Source of the DNA: Flavobacteriales bacterium
GTDB lineage: Bacteria > Bacteroidota > Bacteroidia > Flavobacteriales_F > PHOS-HE28
DNA length: 64,000 bases
Reading direction: 5' to 3'
NCBI GenBank assembly: GCA_016710685.1
Contig: JADJVC010000006.1
Location: 496,001 to 560,000, forward strand
Shown here: positions 1 through 8,128 of the stretch, piece by piece
Numbering within the stretch: position 1 is the stretch's first letter
Layout of the letters: the number at the start of each line of letters is the position of its first letter
Notes under the pieces: generated by a model
The model's input: the letters and a program-made list of their open reading frames with translations, nothing else
Told to the model about the DNA's origin: nothing
Databases searched by the model: none
Position numbers and translations under genes: made by a program

Positions 1-1368
1 GCCCAAACGCCTATGACGCTTGAGCAATGCCTCGCCCGGGCGGAGGAACGCAACCTCAATTTGCGCAACGCGGCTCTGGATGTAAACCTCGCGGAAGAGG
101 CCCACGATCAAGCATACTGGTCTTTCCTGCCGAACCTGAACGGTGCCGTGACACACGGTTACAATTGGGGCAAGACGATCGACCAATACACCAACACCTT
201 CGCAACGGACCGCGTGCGAACGAACAACCTCTACCTCAGCAGTGATGTCACCCTTTTTCAAAGTGGGCGCAAACACCAAGAGCTCAAGCGCGCCGCCTTG
301 GACGAACAATCCGCGACGAAAGCGTACGAGGCTGCACTGAACGACCTGCGGACAAACGTGGTCCGGGCCTACCTGGACCTGTTGGGATTGAAAGAACAAC
401 AACGCGCCGCAGAGGACCAAGCCGCTTCCACGAAGGAACAATCCCGCATCACCGAAGCCATGGTGGACGCTGGCCGCGTTGCGCGTGCAGATTTGTTGGA
501 CATCCAGGCCCAGCAAGCCCAAGAGGAATACACGGTGGAAGATTATAAGATCCAAGTTGAAAAAGCACGCTTGACGCTTGGTCAACTGATGCAAATGGAC
601 CAACAGGAAATGGCAGGACTGACGATCGAAGCCCCGGCCATTGCAGCAATCGATTTTGTGGAGCCGACCGCCACGGAAGACGAAGTTTTGCGCAATGTGT
701 TGGCAACCAACCCGGCATACGCCCAAGCCGATCTCAGCGCACAAAGCGCGGAGCGTTCCATCGCGATCGCGAAGGCTATCGCGTTGCCCTCAGTTTCTTT
801 CAACGCTTCTTTGGGTACCGGTTATTCCGGCAGGAATTTCGAATTCGTCGGCGCTCCCGTGCCGGAACAGTCCGTTCTTATCGGTGCTACGGATAGTGGT
901 GAGCCGGTCTATGCGCCGAGCTTCAGCCAGGCCACACAGGTCAAGTCGCTTTCCCAGCAATTGAGCGACAACCTCAACGAGTCCATCGGCTTCACGCTAA
1001 GCGTTCCCATCTTCAACAACATGCAGAACCGGTACAACACGGCGCAATCGAAGATCCAGTACGAGCGTGCGAAGAACCAGGTGCTCGTGAGCAAGAACGC
1101 TTTGATGCGCGATGTGCAGAACGCGCTCACTGCGCAACGCGGCGCGTACCGCCAGTACATCAGTGCCAGCAAGGCCGTCGAGGCTTCCACGGAAAGTGAA
1201 CGCATGGCCAATGAGAGATTCACGCAACAATCCATCACGGCTACGGACCTCAACATCGCTAAGGCCCGTTTGCAGCAGTCCACGGCGCAGCTCATCAACG
1301 CGAAGTACACCTACCTCATGGCCCAGAAGTCCTTGGACATCCTGCAAGGAAGGCCCGTAACGCTCTGA
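1..1368 (+). CDS. TolC-family outer membrane efflux protein (5' end outside window)
   Basis: The frame is open from base 1 and reads Ala-Gln-Thr-Pro before the first visible ATG at 13. This looks like the end of a signal peptide, so the true start lies outside the window. About 455 residues are visible. Two long helical halves rich in Ala, Gln and Glu (roughly residues 90-200 and 330-440) are separated by strand-like segments, the two-fold repeat of the OEP/TolC family. Such proteins form the outer membrane channel of tripartite efflux or type I secretion systems. The pump and adaptor genes would be expected upstream and cannot be seen, so the substrate is unknown. tsaB starts 2 bases after the stop, suggesting co-transcription. 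Confidence 0.9.
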   Translation, partial: AQTPMTLEQCLARAEERNLNLRNAALDVNLAEEAHDQAYWSFLPNLNGAVTHGYNWGKTIDQYTNTFATDRVRTNNLYLSSDVTLFQSGRKHQELKRAALDEQSATKAYEAALNDLRTNVVRAYLDLLGLKEQQRAAEDQAASTKEQSRITEAMVDAGRVARADLLDIQAQQAQEEYTVEDYKIQVEKARLTLGQLMQMDQQEMAGLTIEAPAIAAIDFVEPTATEDEVLRNVLATNPAYAQADLSAQSAERSIAIAKAIALPSVSFNASLGTGYSGRNFEFVGAPVPEQSVLIGATDSGEPVYAPSFSQATQVKSLSQQLSDNLNESIGFTLSVPIFNNMQNRYNTAQSKIQYERAKNQVLVSKNALMRDVQNALTAQRGAYRQYISASKAVEASTESERMANERFTQQSITATDLNIAKARLQQSTAQLINAKYTYLMAQKSLDILQGRPVTL

Positions 1369-1370
1369 TC

Positions 1371-2069
1371 GTGGCACTGCTGCTTTCCTTCGACACCGCA
1401 ACATCGCATCTCGCGGTGGTGCTCGGCAACGGCGCGGAAGCCATCGCGTCGCGTACCGATGCCACGGCTTCTCTTTCACACGCGGAAAGGTTGAACGTCT
1501 TCATCGCCGAAGTGCTACAGGAAGCTGGTCGCGAATTGAAGGATTTGGATGCGGTAGCCGTGGGCACTGGCCCCGGTTCATATACCGGTCTTCGCATCGG
1601 GCTTTCCGCAGCGAAGGGGCTATGTTTTGCATTGGGCAAACCGTTGATCGGCATGGGCACGTTGGAGATCCTGCTCGCGGAACTGCGTAGCAGTGAACAG
1701 GAATTCAGCCCGAAGGACATTTTTTTTCCCATGGTGGATGCACGTCGCATGGAAGTGTACACAAGACCTTTCAATGTAAAAGGAATTTCGCTGGAGGAAA
1801 CAGCGCCGTTGATCTTGGACGATGCATGGTGCGCAAGTCGTCCTACAGGCGCGCGCACCGTGGTGTTCGGCGACGGCGCCGATAAGGCGCAAGAACTTTG
1901 GGCGTGCTATCCGGAGATCCTATACGTACAAGGCATCCGGCCAAACGTTCGCGGGCTCGCGGCTTGCGCAGCGGCGCATTTCGAAAGTGGCCGGTTCAGC
2001 GATCTGGCCTACTTGGTTCCGGAATATGGCAAGCCGGCCAACGTTGCGCAGAAGCGTGGCGCGCATTGA
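1371..2069 (+). CDS. tsaB: tRNA threonylcarbamoyladenosine biosynthesis protein TsaB
   Basis: A 232-residue protein of the usual TsaB length. It opens with the ASKHA-type strand LLSFDTATSHLAVVL and carries the family signature GPGSYTGLRIGLSAAKG at about residues 66-82. TsaB is the non-catalytic partner of TsaD in the cytoplasmic complex that makes N6-threonylcarbamoyladenosine at position 37 of ANN-decoding tRNAs. The start is a GTG 2 bases after the tolC-like stop; the next in-frame ATG would remove the conserved first strand, so GTG is preferred. The gene converges on the MFS gene with a gap of only 13 bases. tsaD is not in the window, which is normal. Confidence 0.93.
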   Translation: MALLLSFDTATSHLAVVLGNGAEAIASRTDATASLSHAERLNVFIAEVLQEAGRELKDLDAVAVGTGPGSYTGLRIGLSAAKGLCFALGKPLIGMGTLEILLAELRSSEQEFSPKDIFFPMVDARRMEVYTRPFNVKGISLEETAPLILDDAWCASRPTGARTVVFGDGADKAQELWACYPEILYVQGIRPNVRGLAACAAAHFESGRFSDLAYLVPEYGKPANVAQKRGAH

Positions 2070-2082
2070 AACGTAGGAGGTT

Positions 2083-3312
2083 TCAGCCTTTCGCTTCAAC
2101 GGCTTCTACGACAGGTGCCGGCACCGCGAAAATGAACCAGGCTAACACGATCAGAGTTGCAATTGCCGTTGCCGTAAAGGCGACCGGGCCGCCGAACGTA
2201 TACCAAAGCACGCCCGTGAGCGAACTGGCCACCAACGCACAAAGGCTCTGCATCCCGGCTTGAAAGCCAATGGCGGTGGCACTGTCTTCGCGCTTTACCA
2301 CGTTAGTGATCCATGCTTTTGAAATGCCCTCGGTGGCAGCAGCGTAAAGCCCATAAAGCAGGAAGAAAAATCCGTAGAGGTACAAGTCGTTGCTTCCCGC
2401 TTCTTTGGGCAGGTTCGCCATGCCGAAGTAGACTGCAGCGAACAGCGCCAATCCGAAAATGAAAATGCGTTTCAATCCGATTCGGTCCGCCAAGACTCCC
2501 AAGGGGAACGCGGCCAACGCATATACGAGGTTGTAAAAGATGTATGCACCAATTGCCGCCGTATCGCTCAGGCCTACCTGCTTCGCTTGCAACAAAAGGA
2601 ACATGTCCGAGCTGTTGAAGAGCGCGAAGAACAAGAGGCCGATCACCAATTGCCGATAGGCTTTCGGTGCCTGTTTCCAGTAGCCGAGGAATGAGAAAAA
2701 TCCGCCAGGTTGCACCGACTTTTTTGGCGCATGGGCATTATCGCGCAAGGTGAACGACAACGCGATCGCGATCACACCGGGGATAAACGCGATGAAGAAA
2801 AGCGGCAGGTAATCGCCCGGATGGAAGTACAGGAACACCAAAGCTAACGCGGGTCCGATCGCCGCGCCCAATGTGTCCATGCCACGGTGGAAACCGAACA
2901 CGGTGCCCTTGGTCGCTGGTGTGGATACGTCGTTCAACATAGCATCGCGCGCACCGGTGCGGATGCCCTTTCCCAAGCGGTCCACCGTACGCGAGAAGAA
3001 CACCCAGAGCGGTGCTGCGAAAAGCGCCAACATCGGTTTGCTGATCGCGCTCAATCCATAACCCAGTTGCACAAAAGGCGCCCGTTTGCCCATGAGGTCC
3101 GAGCGTTTCCCGAAGTAGCCTTTGCTCAACCCAGCGGTGGCTTCCGCAACACCTTCCAACACGCCGATCAACACCACAGTGAAACCGATGCTGCGCAAAT
3201 AGAGCGGCATCACGGGGTACAGCATTTCACTCGCCGTGTCGGTAAACAAGCTGATCAGGGAGAGTGCCCAGACCGTGCGTGTCAACACGCCCTTTTTCAG
3301 GCCGGACATCAT
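2083..3312 (-). CDS. MFS transporter, substrate unknown
   Basis: About 409 residues with around 11-12 hydrophobic segments. The loop after TM2 reads GKRSDLMGKR, a form of the major facilitator motif A, and the TM4-5 region reads VDRLGKGIRTGARDAML, typical of a widespread uncharacterised MFS group. A longer frame starts at 3489, but that N-terminal piece is Arg/Ser-rich antisense of ppa reading. The ATG-ATG pair at 3312/3309, 4 bases past the ppa stop, is the sensible start. It is the last gene of a minus-strand run (DUF255 lipoprotein, YD-like protein, ppa, MFS). Substrate cannot be inferred. Confidence 0.85.
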   Translation of the reverse strand: MMSGLKKGVLTRTVWALSLISLFTDTASEMLYPVMPLYLRSIGFTVVLIGVLEGVAEATAGLSKGYFGKRSDLMGKRAPFVQLGYGLSAISKPMLALFAAPLWVFFSRTVDRLGKGIRTGARDAMLNDVSTPATKGTVFGFHRGMDTLGAAIGPALALVFLYFHPGDYLPLFFIAFIPGVIAIALSFTLRDNAHAPKKSVQPGGFFSFLGYWKQAPKAYRQLVIGLLFFALFNSSDMFLLLQAKQVGLSDTAAIGAYIFYNLVYALAAFPLGVLADRIGLKRIFIFGLALFAAVYFGMANLPKEAGSNDLYLYGFFFLLYGLYAAATEGISKAWITNVVKREDSATAIGFQAGMQSLCALVASSLTGVLWYTFGGPVAFTATAIATLIVLAWFIFAVPAPVVEAVEAKG

Positions 3313-3316
3313 GCGT

Positions 3317-3868
3317 TCAGGCGTTTGGTGGATAGGCTTTGCCGTAATCTGCGATGGCCTTCCGCAAAATCTCCTTCGCCATTTCCGCGCCTTGCAATTC
3401 TTCCACTTCAACGGTCTTGTTCTCCAGTCGCTTGTACTCGCGGAAAAACTGGATGATCTCCGAACCCAAGTGGTCGGGCAAGTCCTCAATTTGGTTGATG
3501 TGCGCCATGCTGATATCGTCCGCCGCTACGGCGATCAGCTTGTCGTCGCCTTCGCCATTGTCCAACATGCGCATCACGCCGATCACCTTGGCGCGTGCAA
3601 TGCACATCGGCGCGATGTCGATCTGCGAAAGTACCAGTATGTCCAACGGGTCATGGTCGTCGCCGAGGGTGCGCGGCATAAAGCCGTAGTTCGCCGGATA
3701 ATGGACGGAAGAGTAGAGCACGCGGTCCAAGCGCAACATGCCGCTGTCCTTATCGAGTTCGTACTTCGCTTTGCTTCCCTTGGAGATCTCAATGATCGCG
3801 TTTACGATGTCGGGTGCATTCTCGCCCAACGCCACATCATGCCAGGGATTGAATTTTTTGGTTGCCAT
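3317..3868 (-). CDS. ppa: Inorganic pyrophosphatase (family I)
   Basis: 183 residues, the normal size of a bacterial soluble family I pyrophosphatase. The signature GDDHDPLDILVL (about residues 69-80) supplies the Asp ligands for Mg2+, and YPANYGFMPRTL just before it is equally conserved. It hydrolyses PPi in the cytoplasm and so pulls nucleotide, protein and tRNA-charging reactions forward. It sits 27 bases downstream of the YD-like secreted protein and 4 bases upstream of the MFS gene, consistent with one minus-strand transcript. No anomaly is seen. Confidence 0.95.
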   Translation of the reverse strand: MATKKFNPWHDVALGENAPDIVNAIIEISKGSKAKYELDKDSGMLRLDRVLYSSVHYPANYGFMPRTLGDDHDPLDILVLSQIDIAPMCIARAKVIGVMRMLDNGEGDDKLIAVAADDISMAHINQIEDLPDHLGSEIIQFFREYKRLENKTVEVEELQGAEMAKEILRKAIADYGKAYPPNA

Positions 3869-3895
3869 TGCTGTAGTTGCCTCTTGTCGTACGTT

Positions 3896-4795
3896 TCACC
3901 GGAACGTGTCATATCGTACAATCTCGATCAACCCTGTTTCCATATCCTTGGTGATGATCGCTTTCAGGAACAAGGTACCTTCTGCGTAGACATACTCACT
4001 ATGGCGCACGGGTCTGCCGTCGCGCAGCACGTCGCGCGTCAATGGATTGCCGGCTTTGTCGTAAGTCCATCGCCAGGTATCGGGGTGCGGGTTGCCCAGG
4101 TCGCTCACGTCCGTGCGTTCACCTAAGCGGCCGTTGGGGTCATAAATGAAAGTGGTTTGGCCCATGCGCTGGGTTATCAGATTACGGTCTTCCACAACGC
4201 GCAAATAGCCAAGCCGATCATATTTGTAGGTCTCTTCCCGGTACGGTCGGCCGCGGTCATTCAAAAAAGTCTTGCGCCACGATGTATCGTTGATCGCCGT
4301 GTATTCGAACGTCTCATCACTCACCACCGTGTTGGTACCCGGTTCTAAACGATAGCGATCGCTGCTGAGGTTTTCGATGCGAACATGCATGGCGCGCACC
4401 GGCTTGCCGCCGATGTCGTATTCGTTCCGTATCGCATACCAACCATTGGGGTCGTTGTGCAGCTCTTCCAATAGTTTTCCGTCGCTTCCATTGGTGTACA
4501 TCACACTGGCAGTGTCCACACCGGAACCCGGACTGCCAAAAGAATTGTTTGCGTATTCCATCAACCCACGTTCACCGAACCGGTACAAGTAATAGCGGTT
4601 CCGCGCCACCATGGGCCGACCATCGCGCTTGGTCCAGTCTTGGCCCTTCACACTTTTGATGCCGTTCCTGGAAATGAAGTCGGGGTTGAAGGTCAACGCC
4701 GTGGGACGCTCTGCACTGGCTTCCACCAGAAGCATTTGCGCTTTCACCAACGGGCCGAATACGAAACAGGCGAGCAACAACAAACACTTCTTCAT
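3896..4795 (-). CDS. Secreted protein with YD/RHS-like repeat character, function unknown
   Basis: 299 residues with an N-terminal signal peptide (MKKCLLLLACFVFGPLVKAQ, cleavage probably after KA). The body has repeated strand-turn units such as YKYDRLGYLR, FIYDPNGRLGERT and WTYDKAGNPLTR, which resemble single YD/RHS repeats. The protein is much too short to form an RHS cocoon and has no toxin-like tail. Its ATG overlaps the stop of the upstream DUF255 gene (ATGA, 4792-4795), so the two are probably translationally coupled. I know of no characterised homologue; a periplasmic or surface location is inferred from the signal peptide only. Confidence 0.7.
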   Translation of the reverse strand: MKKCLLLLACFVFGPLVKAQMLLVEASAERPTALTFNPDFISRNGIKSVKGQDWTKRDGRPMVARNRYYLYRFGERGLMEYANNSFGSPGSGVDTASVMYTNGSDGKLLEELHNDPNGWYAIRNEYDIGGKPVRAMHVRIENLSSDRYRLEPGTNTVVSDETFEYTAINDTSWRKTFLNDRGRPYREETYKYDRLGYLRVVEDRNLITQRMGQTTFIYDPNGRLGERTDVSDLGNPHPDTWRWTYDKAGNPLTRDVLRDGRPVRHSEYVYAEGTLFLKAIITKDMETGLIEIVRYDTFR

Positions 4796-6897
4796 TTCAA
4801 TTGCCCAAGCGCTTCCTTAACGGTGGATACGGGCAGTTGGCACGTTTTGTTCTCGCAAACAAAAATGGTAGTGGCGTTGCCGATGAATTTGTCTTCGAGA
4901 AGTGGTAACGCGCTTTTTTCCGCGGCTCCCAGGAATACACGGCCGGGGATAAAGTGCGCGAAGAATTCCGCCCGTCGCGCCAATGCTTCCGGTCCGGTTA
5001 TGGCGATCTCGTACCAAGGATAAACTTGGTCCATCAGCATTAGGCCCCAGTTGGTGTAACCGCCGGGATAATCCGCCATGCTGCCCACCACGTTGTTCAA
5101 TTGCTGGGAACTGATGGTGAGCATCCGTTGATCATCATAAAGATGGCCAAGCGTGAACAATGCTTTGGCCATGCTGGAATTGCTGGCTGGGATCACGTTG
5201 TCGTTCAATTCCATTTTCCGCGCGATCAATGGCGGGTCAATATCGCTGGTGAACCAGAACATGCCGCTCTTCCCATCGTGGAAATGCGCGATGGCATATT
5301 CAGCCAAGGCATGCGCTTCTTTCAGCCAAGCTTCATCGAAGGTCACTTGGTACAACGCCGTCAATGCTTCGGTGGTGAAGCTGTAATCCTCCAGGTAGCC
5401 GTTGATGGTGGCTTTGCCGTTCTTGTAGCTGTGCCATAACCCGCCATCGTCGCGGCGGCAACGCGAAAGCAACAATTGCATGGTGCGTTCGGCTTGTTGC
5501 AGATGTTCCTTGTTGCCGGTGGCTTCGTAAGCGTCGCAAAGACCCGTTACCATCATGGCGTTCCATGAGGTGAGCGCTTTATCGTCTAAACCGGGGCGAA
5601 TGCGTTTGCTCCGTGCAGCGAGCAATTTCGTGTTCACGCGGTCGCGTGTTTTGCGCAGTGCTTCAGGTGTAATGCCGTGCTTGGCCGCGTAGGCGCTGTC
5701 GCCCACGGAGCGTAGCAAAATGTTGCGGCCGTGCTCCCAAAGTCCTTCGCCGCCGGCGTTGTAGTAGTCCGTGGCGAAGTCGGCATCGTCGCCCAATGCT
5801 TCCGCAAGTTCATCTTTTGTCCACACATAAAAGAGACCTTCTTCGCCTTCTGAATCCGCATCGAGTGCACTGTACCAAGCCCCGTCCGGGCTGTGCATTT
5901 CGCGCTCTGCCCAAGCGATCGTGCGTTCCACGATGTCCTTGTATGCTTCATCGCCAAAAGCGCGATAGGCGTGGCTGTAAAGTGAAATGAGCTGCGCGTT
6001 GTCGTAGAGCATTTTCTCGAAGTGTGGTGCCTTCCATTTTTCGTCCGTGCTGTACCGCGCGAATCCGCCACCCACTTGGTCGAAGATGCCGCCTTGGGCC
6101 ATTTTGTCCAAGGTTAAACGCACTTGTTTTGTCACCTCTTTGTCGCCGGTGGTTTTCGCGTAGCGCAGCAAAAATTCGTAGTTGTTCGGTAGCGGGAATT
6201 TAGGGGCGCGGTCCGGGCCGCCAAGCTTGGTGTCGAAGTTTTGCGCCAGACCATCGGCCAGGCTGTCGACTTGCCTTTTCGTGAAGTCCGGCGCCTTCGT
6301 GTTCAATGCTACCAGCTCGGTTTGTTGCACGCCCGCATGCAGTTTCTGCGCGTACTCTTCCACTTTTTCCGGGTCGGTTTTCCATGTGGTGTCCAACTGT
6401 TGCAACACCTGCATCCATTGTTCCTTCGGGAAGTATGTACCGCCATAAACGGGCCGCGCATCCGGGGTGGTGAAACAGTTCAACGGCCAGCCGCCGCGAC
6501 CTGTCATCAATTGCACGGCGGCCATGTAAACCTGGTCCACATCCGGCCGTTCCTCGCGGTCTACTTTGATGCACACGAAGTGGTCGTTCATCAGCTTCGC
6601 AACAGCGGTGTCCTCAAAGCTCTCGTGTTCCATTACATGGCACCAGTGGCAACTGCTGTAGCCGATGCTCACTAACACCATTTTATTTTCCGCCTTCGCC
6701 ATTGCAAACGCCTCATCGCCCCACGGATACCAATCCACCGGGTTGTGGGCATGTTGCAGCAGGTAGGGACTGCTCTCGTTGATCAGGCGGTTGGTATGGG
6801 CGTGCATGGTATCTTTCACGGGCGGTTGGCCGGTGCCGCAGCCGGGCAGCAGGAAGAAGGTGAGCGGCAGGGCGAACGAGGCCGCAGGGAAACGCAT
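4792..6897 (-). CDS. DUF255/YyaL-type thioredoxin-domain lipoprotein (SSP411 family)
   Basis: 701 residues from the ATG at 6897; a TTG at 6900 would add one residue. The N-terminus is a lipoprotein signal with lipobox LLPGC. Next comes the DUF255 thioredoxin-like domain: NESSPYLLQHAHNPVDWYPW, then SSCHWCHVMEHESF with a CxxC pair, then KVDREERPDVDQVYM and GGWPLNCF. The rest resembles the (alpha/alpha)6 barrel of the N-acylglucosamine 2-epimerase/glycosidase fold. The family is conserved from bacteria to human SPATA20, but its biochemical role is not established. The lipobox is unusual to my knowledge, since many homologues are cytoplasmic. The start is 3 bases from the start of the divergent gene at 6900. 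Confidence 0.9.
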   Translation of the reverse strand: MRFPAASFALPLTFFLLPGCGTGQPPVKDTMHAHTNRLINESSPYLLQHAHNPVDWYPWGDEAFAMAKAENKMVLVSIGYSSCHWCHVMEHESFEDTAVAKLMNDHFVCIKVDREERPDVDQVYMAAVQLMTGRGGWPLNCFTTPDARPVYGGTYFPKEQWMQVLQQLDTTWKTDPEKVEEYAQKLHAGVQQTELVALNTKAPDFTKRQVDSLADGLAQNFDTKLGGPDRAPKFPLPNNYEFLLRYAKTTGDKEVTKQVRLTLDKMAQGGIFDQVGGGFARYSTDEKWKAPHFEKMLYDNAQLISLYSHAYRAFGDEAYKDIVERTIAWAEREMHSPDGAWYSALDADSEGEEGLFYVWTKDELAEALGDDADFATDYYNAGGEGLWEHGRNILLRSVGDSAYAAKHGITPEALRKTRDRVNTKLLAARSKRIRPGLDDKALTSWNAMMVTGLCDAYEATGNKEHLQQAERTMQLLLSRCRRDDGGLWHSYKNGKATINGYLEDYSFTTEALTALYQVTFDEAWLKEAHALAEYAIAHFHDGKSGMFWFTSDIDPPLIARKMELNDNVIPASNSSMAKALFTLGHLYDDQRMLTISSQQLNNVVGSMADYPGGYTNWGLMLMDQVYPWYEIAITGPEALARRAEFFAHFIPGRVFLGAAEKSALPLLEDKFIGNATTIFVCENKTCQLPVSTVKEALGQLK

Positions 6898-6899
6898 CA

Positions 6900-7493
6900 A
6901 TGGCTAAAAGTACCACCTATCGCCGCCGGGAAAGACCGTACGCGCAAAGCGAGCGCCAACACCACGCCGTTGATGACAAGGACGGCGGGTGGGCCACCAC
7001 GCTGATGGTCGTCGGTCTGCTCAGCGTCATTATCGTATTCTGGCTCGTCGGCACACGAACGCTGATTTCCTTTAATGTGCTCTTCCGCTGGTTCGCACTT
7101 TTCGCTTTCGTCGGCAATTTGATTCCGTTGAAATGGCTCGCCCGAAAGATCAAGATGGACCGTTTGGAATGGCTTTGGTTCAATCTGCTCGCCGTAGGGC
7201 CGATCGCATTCAACCTCTGCGTCCTGATGAACTTCTTCGCCCATGGGCCGGAACAAAAGATGCTGGTGCAGGGCGGGCGCGCTTTCAACTTGCATGCGTA
7301 TTGGCAGGAACACCGGGCCTTGCCGCCGCATTTGCCGTGGCCCGCGGATTTCGGTGCGGACCCCGAAAAGGCCCGCGCAGCGATGGCCACCGCGAAACTG
7401 GACGATAAGGTTTACGGCTTGGCGGAAGGTCTGTTCGGGTACTTGGTGATCACCTCCGAGGACCGAGTTACGCCGGCGGGGGAGTTGGAATGA
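6900..7493 (+). CDS. Small membrane protein, function unknown
   Basis: 197 residues. The cytoplasm-like N-terminus is basic (about 30 residues), followed by three predicted membrane segments at about 32-52, 58-75 and 93-112, then a soluble C-terminal part of about 80 residues. The plus-strand frame is preferred over two overlapping minus-strand frames because it has clean hydrophobic segments with positively charged loops. The minus frames are Arg/Pro-rich without domain character. Its ATG (6900) and the divergent lipoprotein ATG (6897) almost touch, so each promoter must lie inside the other gene. No family recognised. Confidence 0.7.
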   Translation: MAKSTTYRRRERPYAQSERQHHAVDDKDGGWATTLMVVGLLSVIIVFWLVGTRTLISFNVLFRWFALFAFVGNLIPLKWLARKIKMDRLEWLWFNLLAVGPIAFNLCVLMNFFAHGPEQKMLVQGGRAFNLHAYWQEHRALPPHLPWPADFGADPEKARAAMATAKLDDKVYGLAEGLFGYLVITSEDRVTPAGELE

Positions 7494-7576
7494 CAATGCT
7501 TTTCCCGCTGGCCAGCTTCCAGAAGTTTCCAATTGGGGGTGAACATGAAAACCACCGTCCTAAGCATGTAATTCCT

Positions 7577-8029
7577 TCACCGCAGATCGATGGCCTGTTC
7601 ATCGCTGAACGGAAAGCGCTTGCGTACAAAACCGGCCTTGCCCACAACAGTGCCCTTCACGCCCAGCTTGATGGAGCCGGTCAAAAAACCTGTGGCCAAG
7701 CCCGGCAAGATCCCCGCTTGATCCAATTGGAAATTCACCCGAAGTGGTACGCGGTACACCTCCGTGCTGCGCCGCTTCAGCACCACATTGCTGTCCAGCA
7801 TGGCCTTGCCCACGCCGATGCCGTTGATGGAAAGGTCCACGTCGGGGTCTTTCACCTGGATCTTGTAGCCGTTGGGGTTTTTCATTTCCACGCCCACCGT
7901 GGCAGTGAATCCTTTGGTGTCCAAATGCGTCAATTTCATGGAGCGGATGCCCACGAGTTCCACTTCGCGATAGCTGAGGCAGCCGGTGAGGAATGCTGTG
8001 CAAAGAAGCGCTAAGAGATATTTCGTCAT
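7577..8029 (-). CDS. LEA14-like (LEA type 2/WHy domain) lipoprotein
   Basis: 150 residues from the ATG at 8029. A lipoprotein signal MTKYLLALLCTAFLTGC gives the lipidated Cys at residue 17. The mature part follows the LEA type 2/WHy pattern: a first strand set, then VGVEMKNPNGYKIQVKDPDV, a conserved NP(N/F) turn in this fold, then DSNVVLKRRSTEVYRVPLRV. Function is unclear; in bacteria the fold occurs in envelope proteins. A longer frame to 8113 exists only because the heptamer repeat element at 8038-8125 lacks stops, so the later ATG with its lipobox is chosen. Confidence 0.8.
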   Translation of the reverse strand: MTKYLLALLCTAFLTGCLSYREVELVGIRSMKLTHLDTKGFTATVGVEMKNPNGYKIQVKDPDVDLSINGIGVGKAMLDSNVVLKRRSTEVYRVPLRVNFQLDQAGILPGLATGFLTGSIKLGVKGTVVGKAGFVRKRFPFSDEQAIDLR

Positions 8030-8037
8030 TATAGGAT

Positions 8038-8125
8038 GAAGTCTTAGGTCTGGAGTGCTAAGTCCTAAGTCTTGAGTCTTGAGTCGGAAGTCCTGAATGG
8101 ACTCACGACTCACGACTCACGACTC
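8038..8125. repeat. Heptamer-repeat element A (inverted arms)
   Basis: Twelve and a half consecutive 7-bp units in one register. The left arm consists of variants of TGAGTCT and TAAGTCC. The right arm is three perfect copies of ACTCACG plus ACTC, which is the reverse complement of the left-arm sense (CGTGAGT). The element fills the gap between the LEA14-like start and the dipeptidase stop and could fold into one long hairpin. There is no ORF and no terminal repeat of transposon type. Confidence 0.85.
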
Positions 8126-8128
8126 TTT

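Noticed and set aside
2083..3489. Longer MFS protein starting at 3489
   Set aside because: The extra 59 residues are the out-of-frame reading of ppa; the ATG pair at 3312 fits the family.
6897..7532. Minus-strand frames over the small membrane protein
   Set aside because: The plus frame has clear membrane helices, whereas the minus frames are Arg/Gln/Pro-rich.
8038..8125. CRISPR array
   Set aside because: Units are 7 bp with no spacers and no cas genes nearby.
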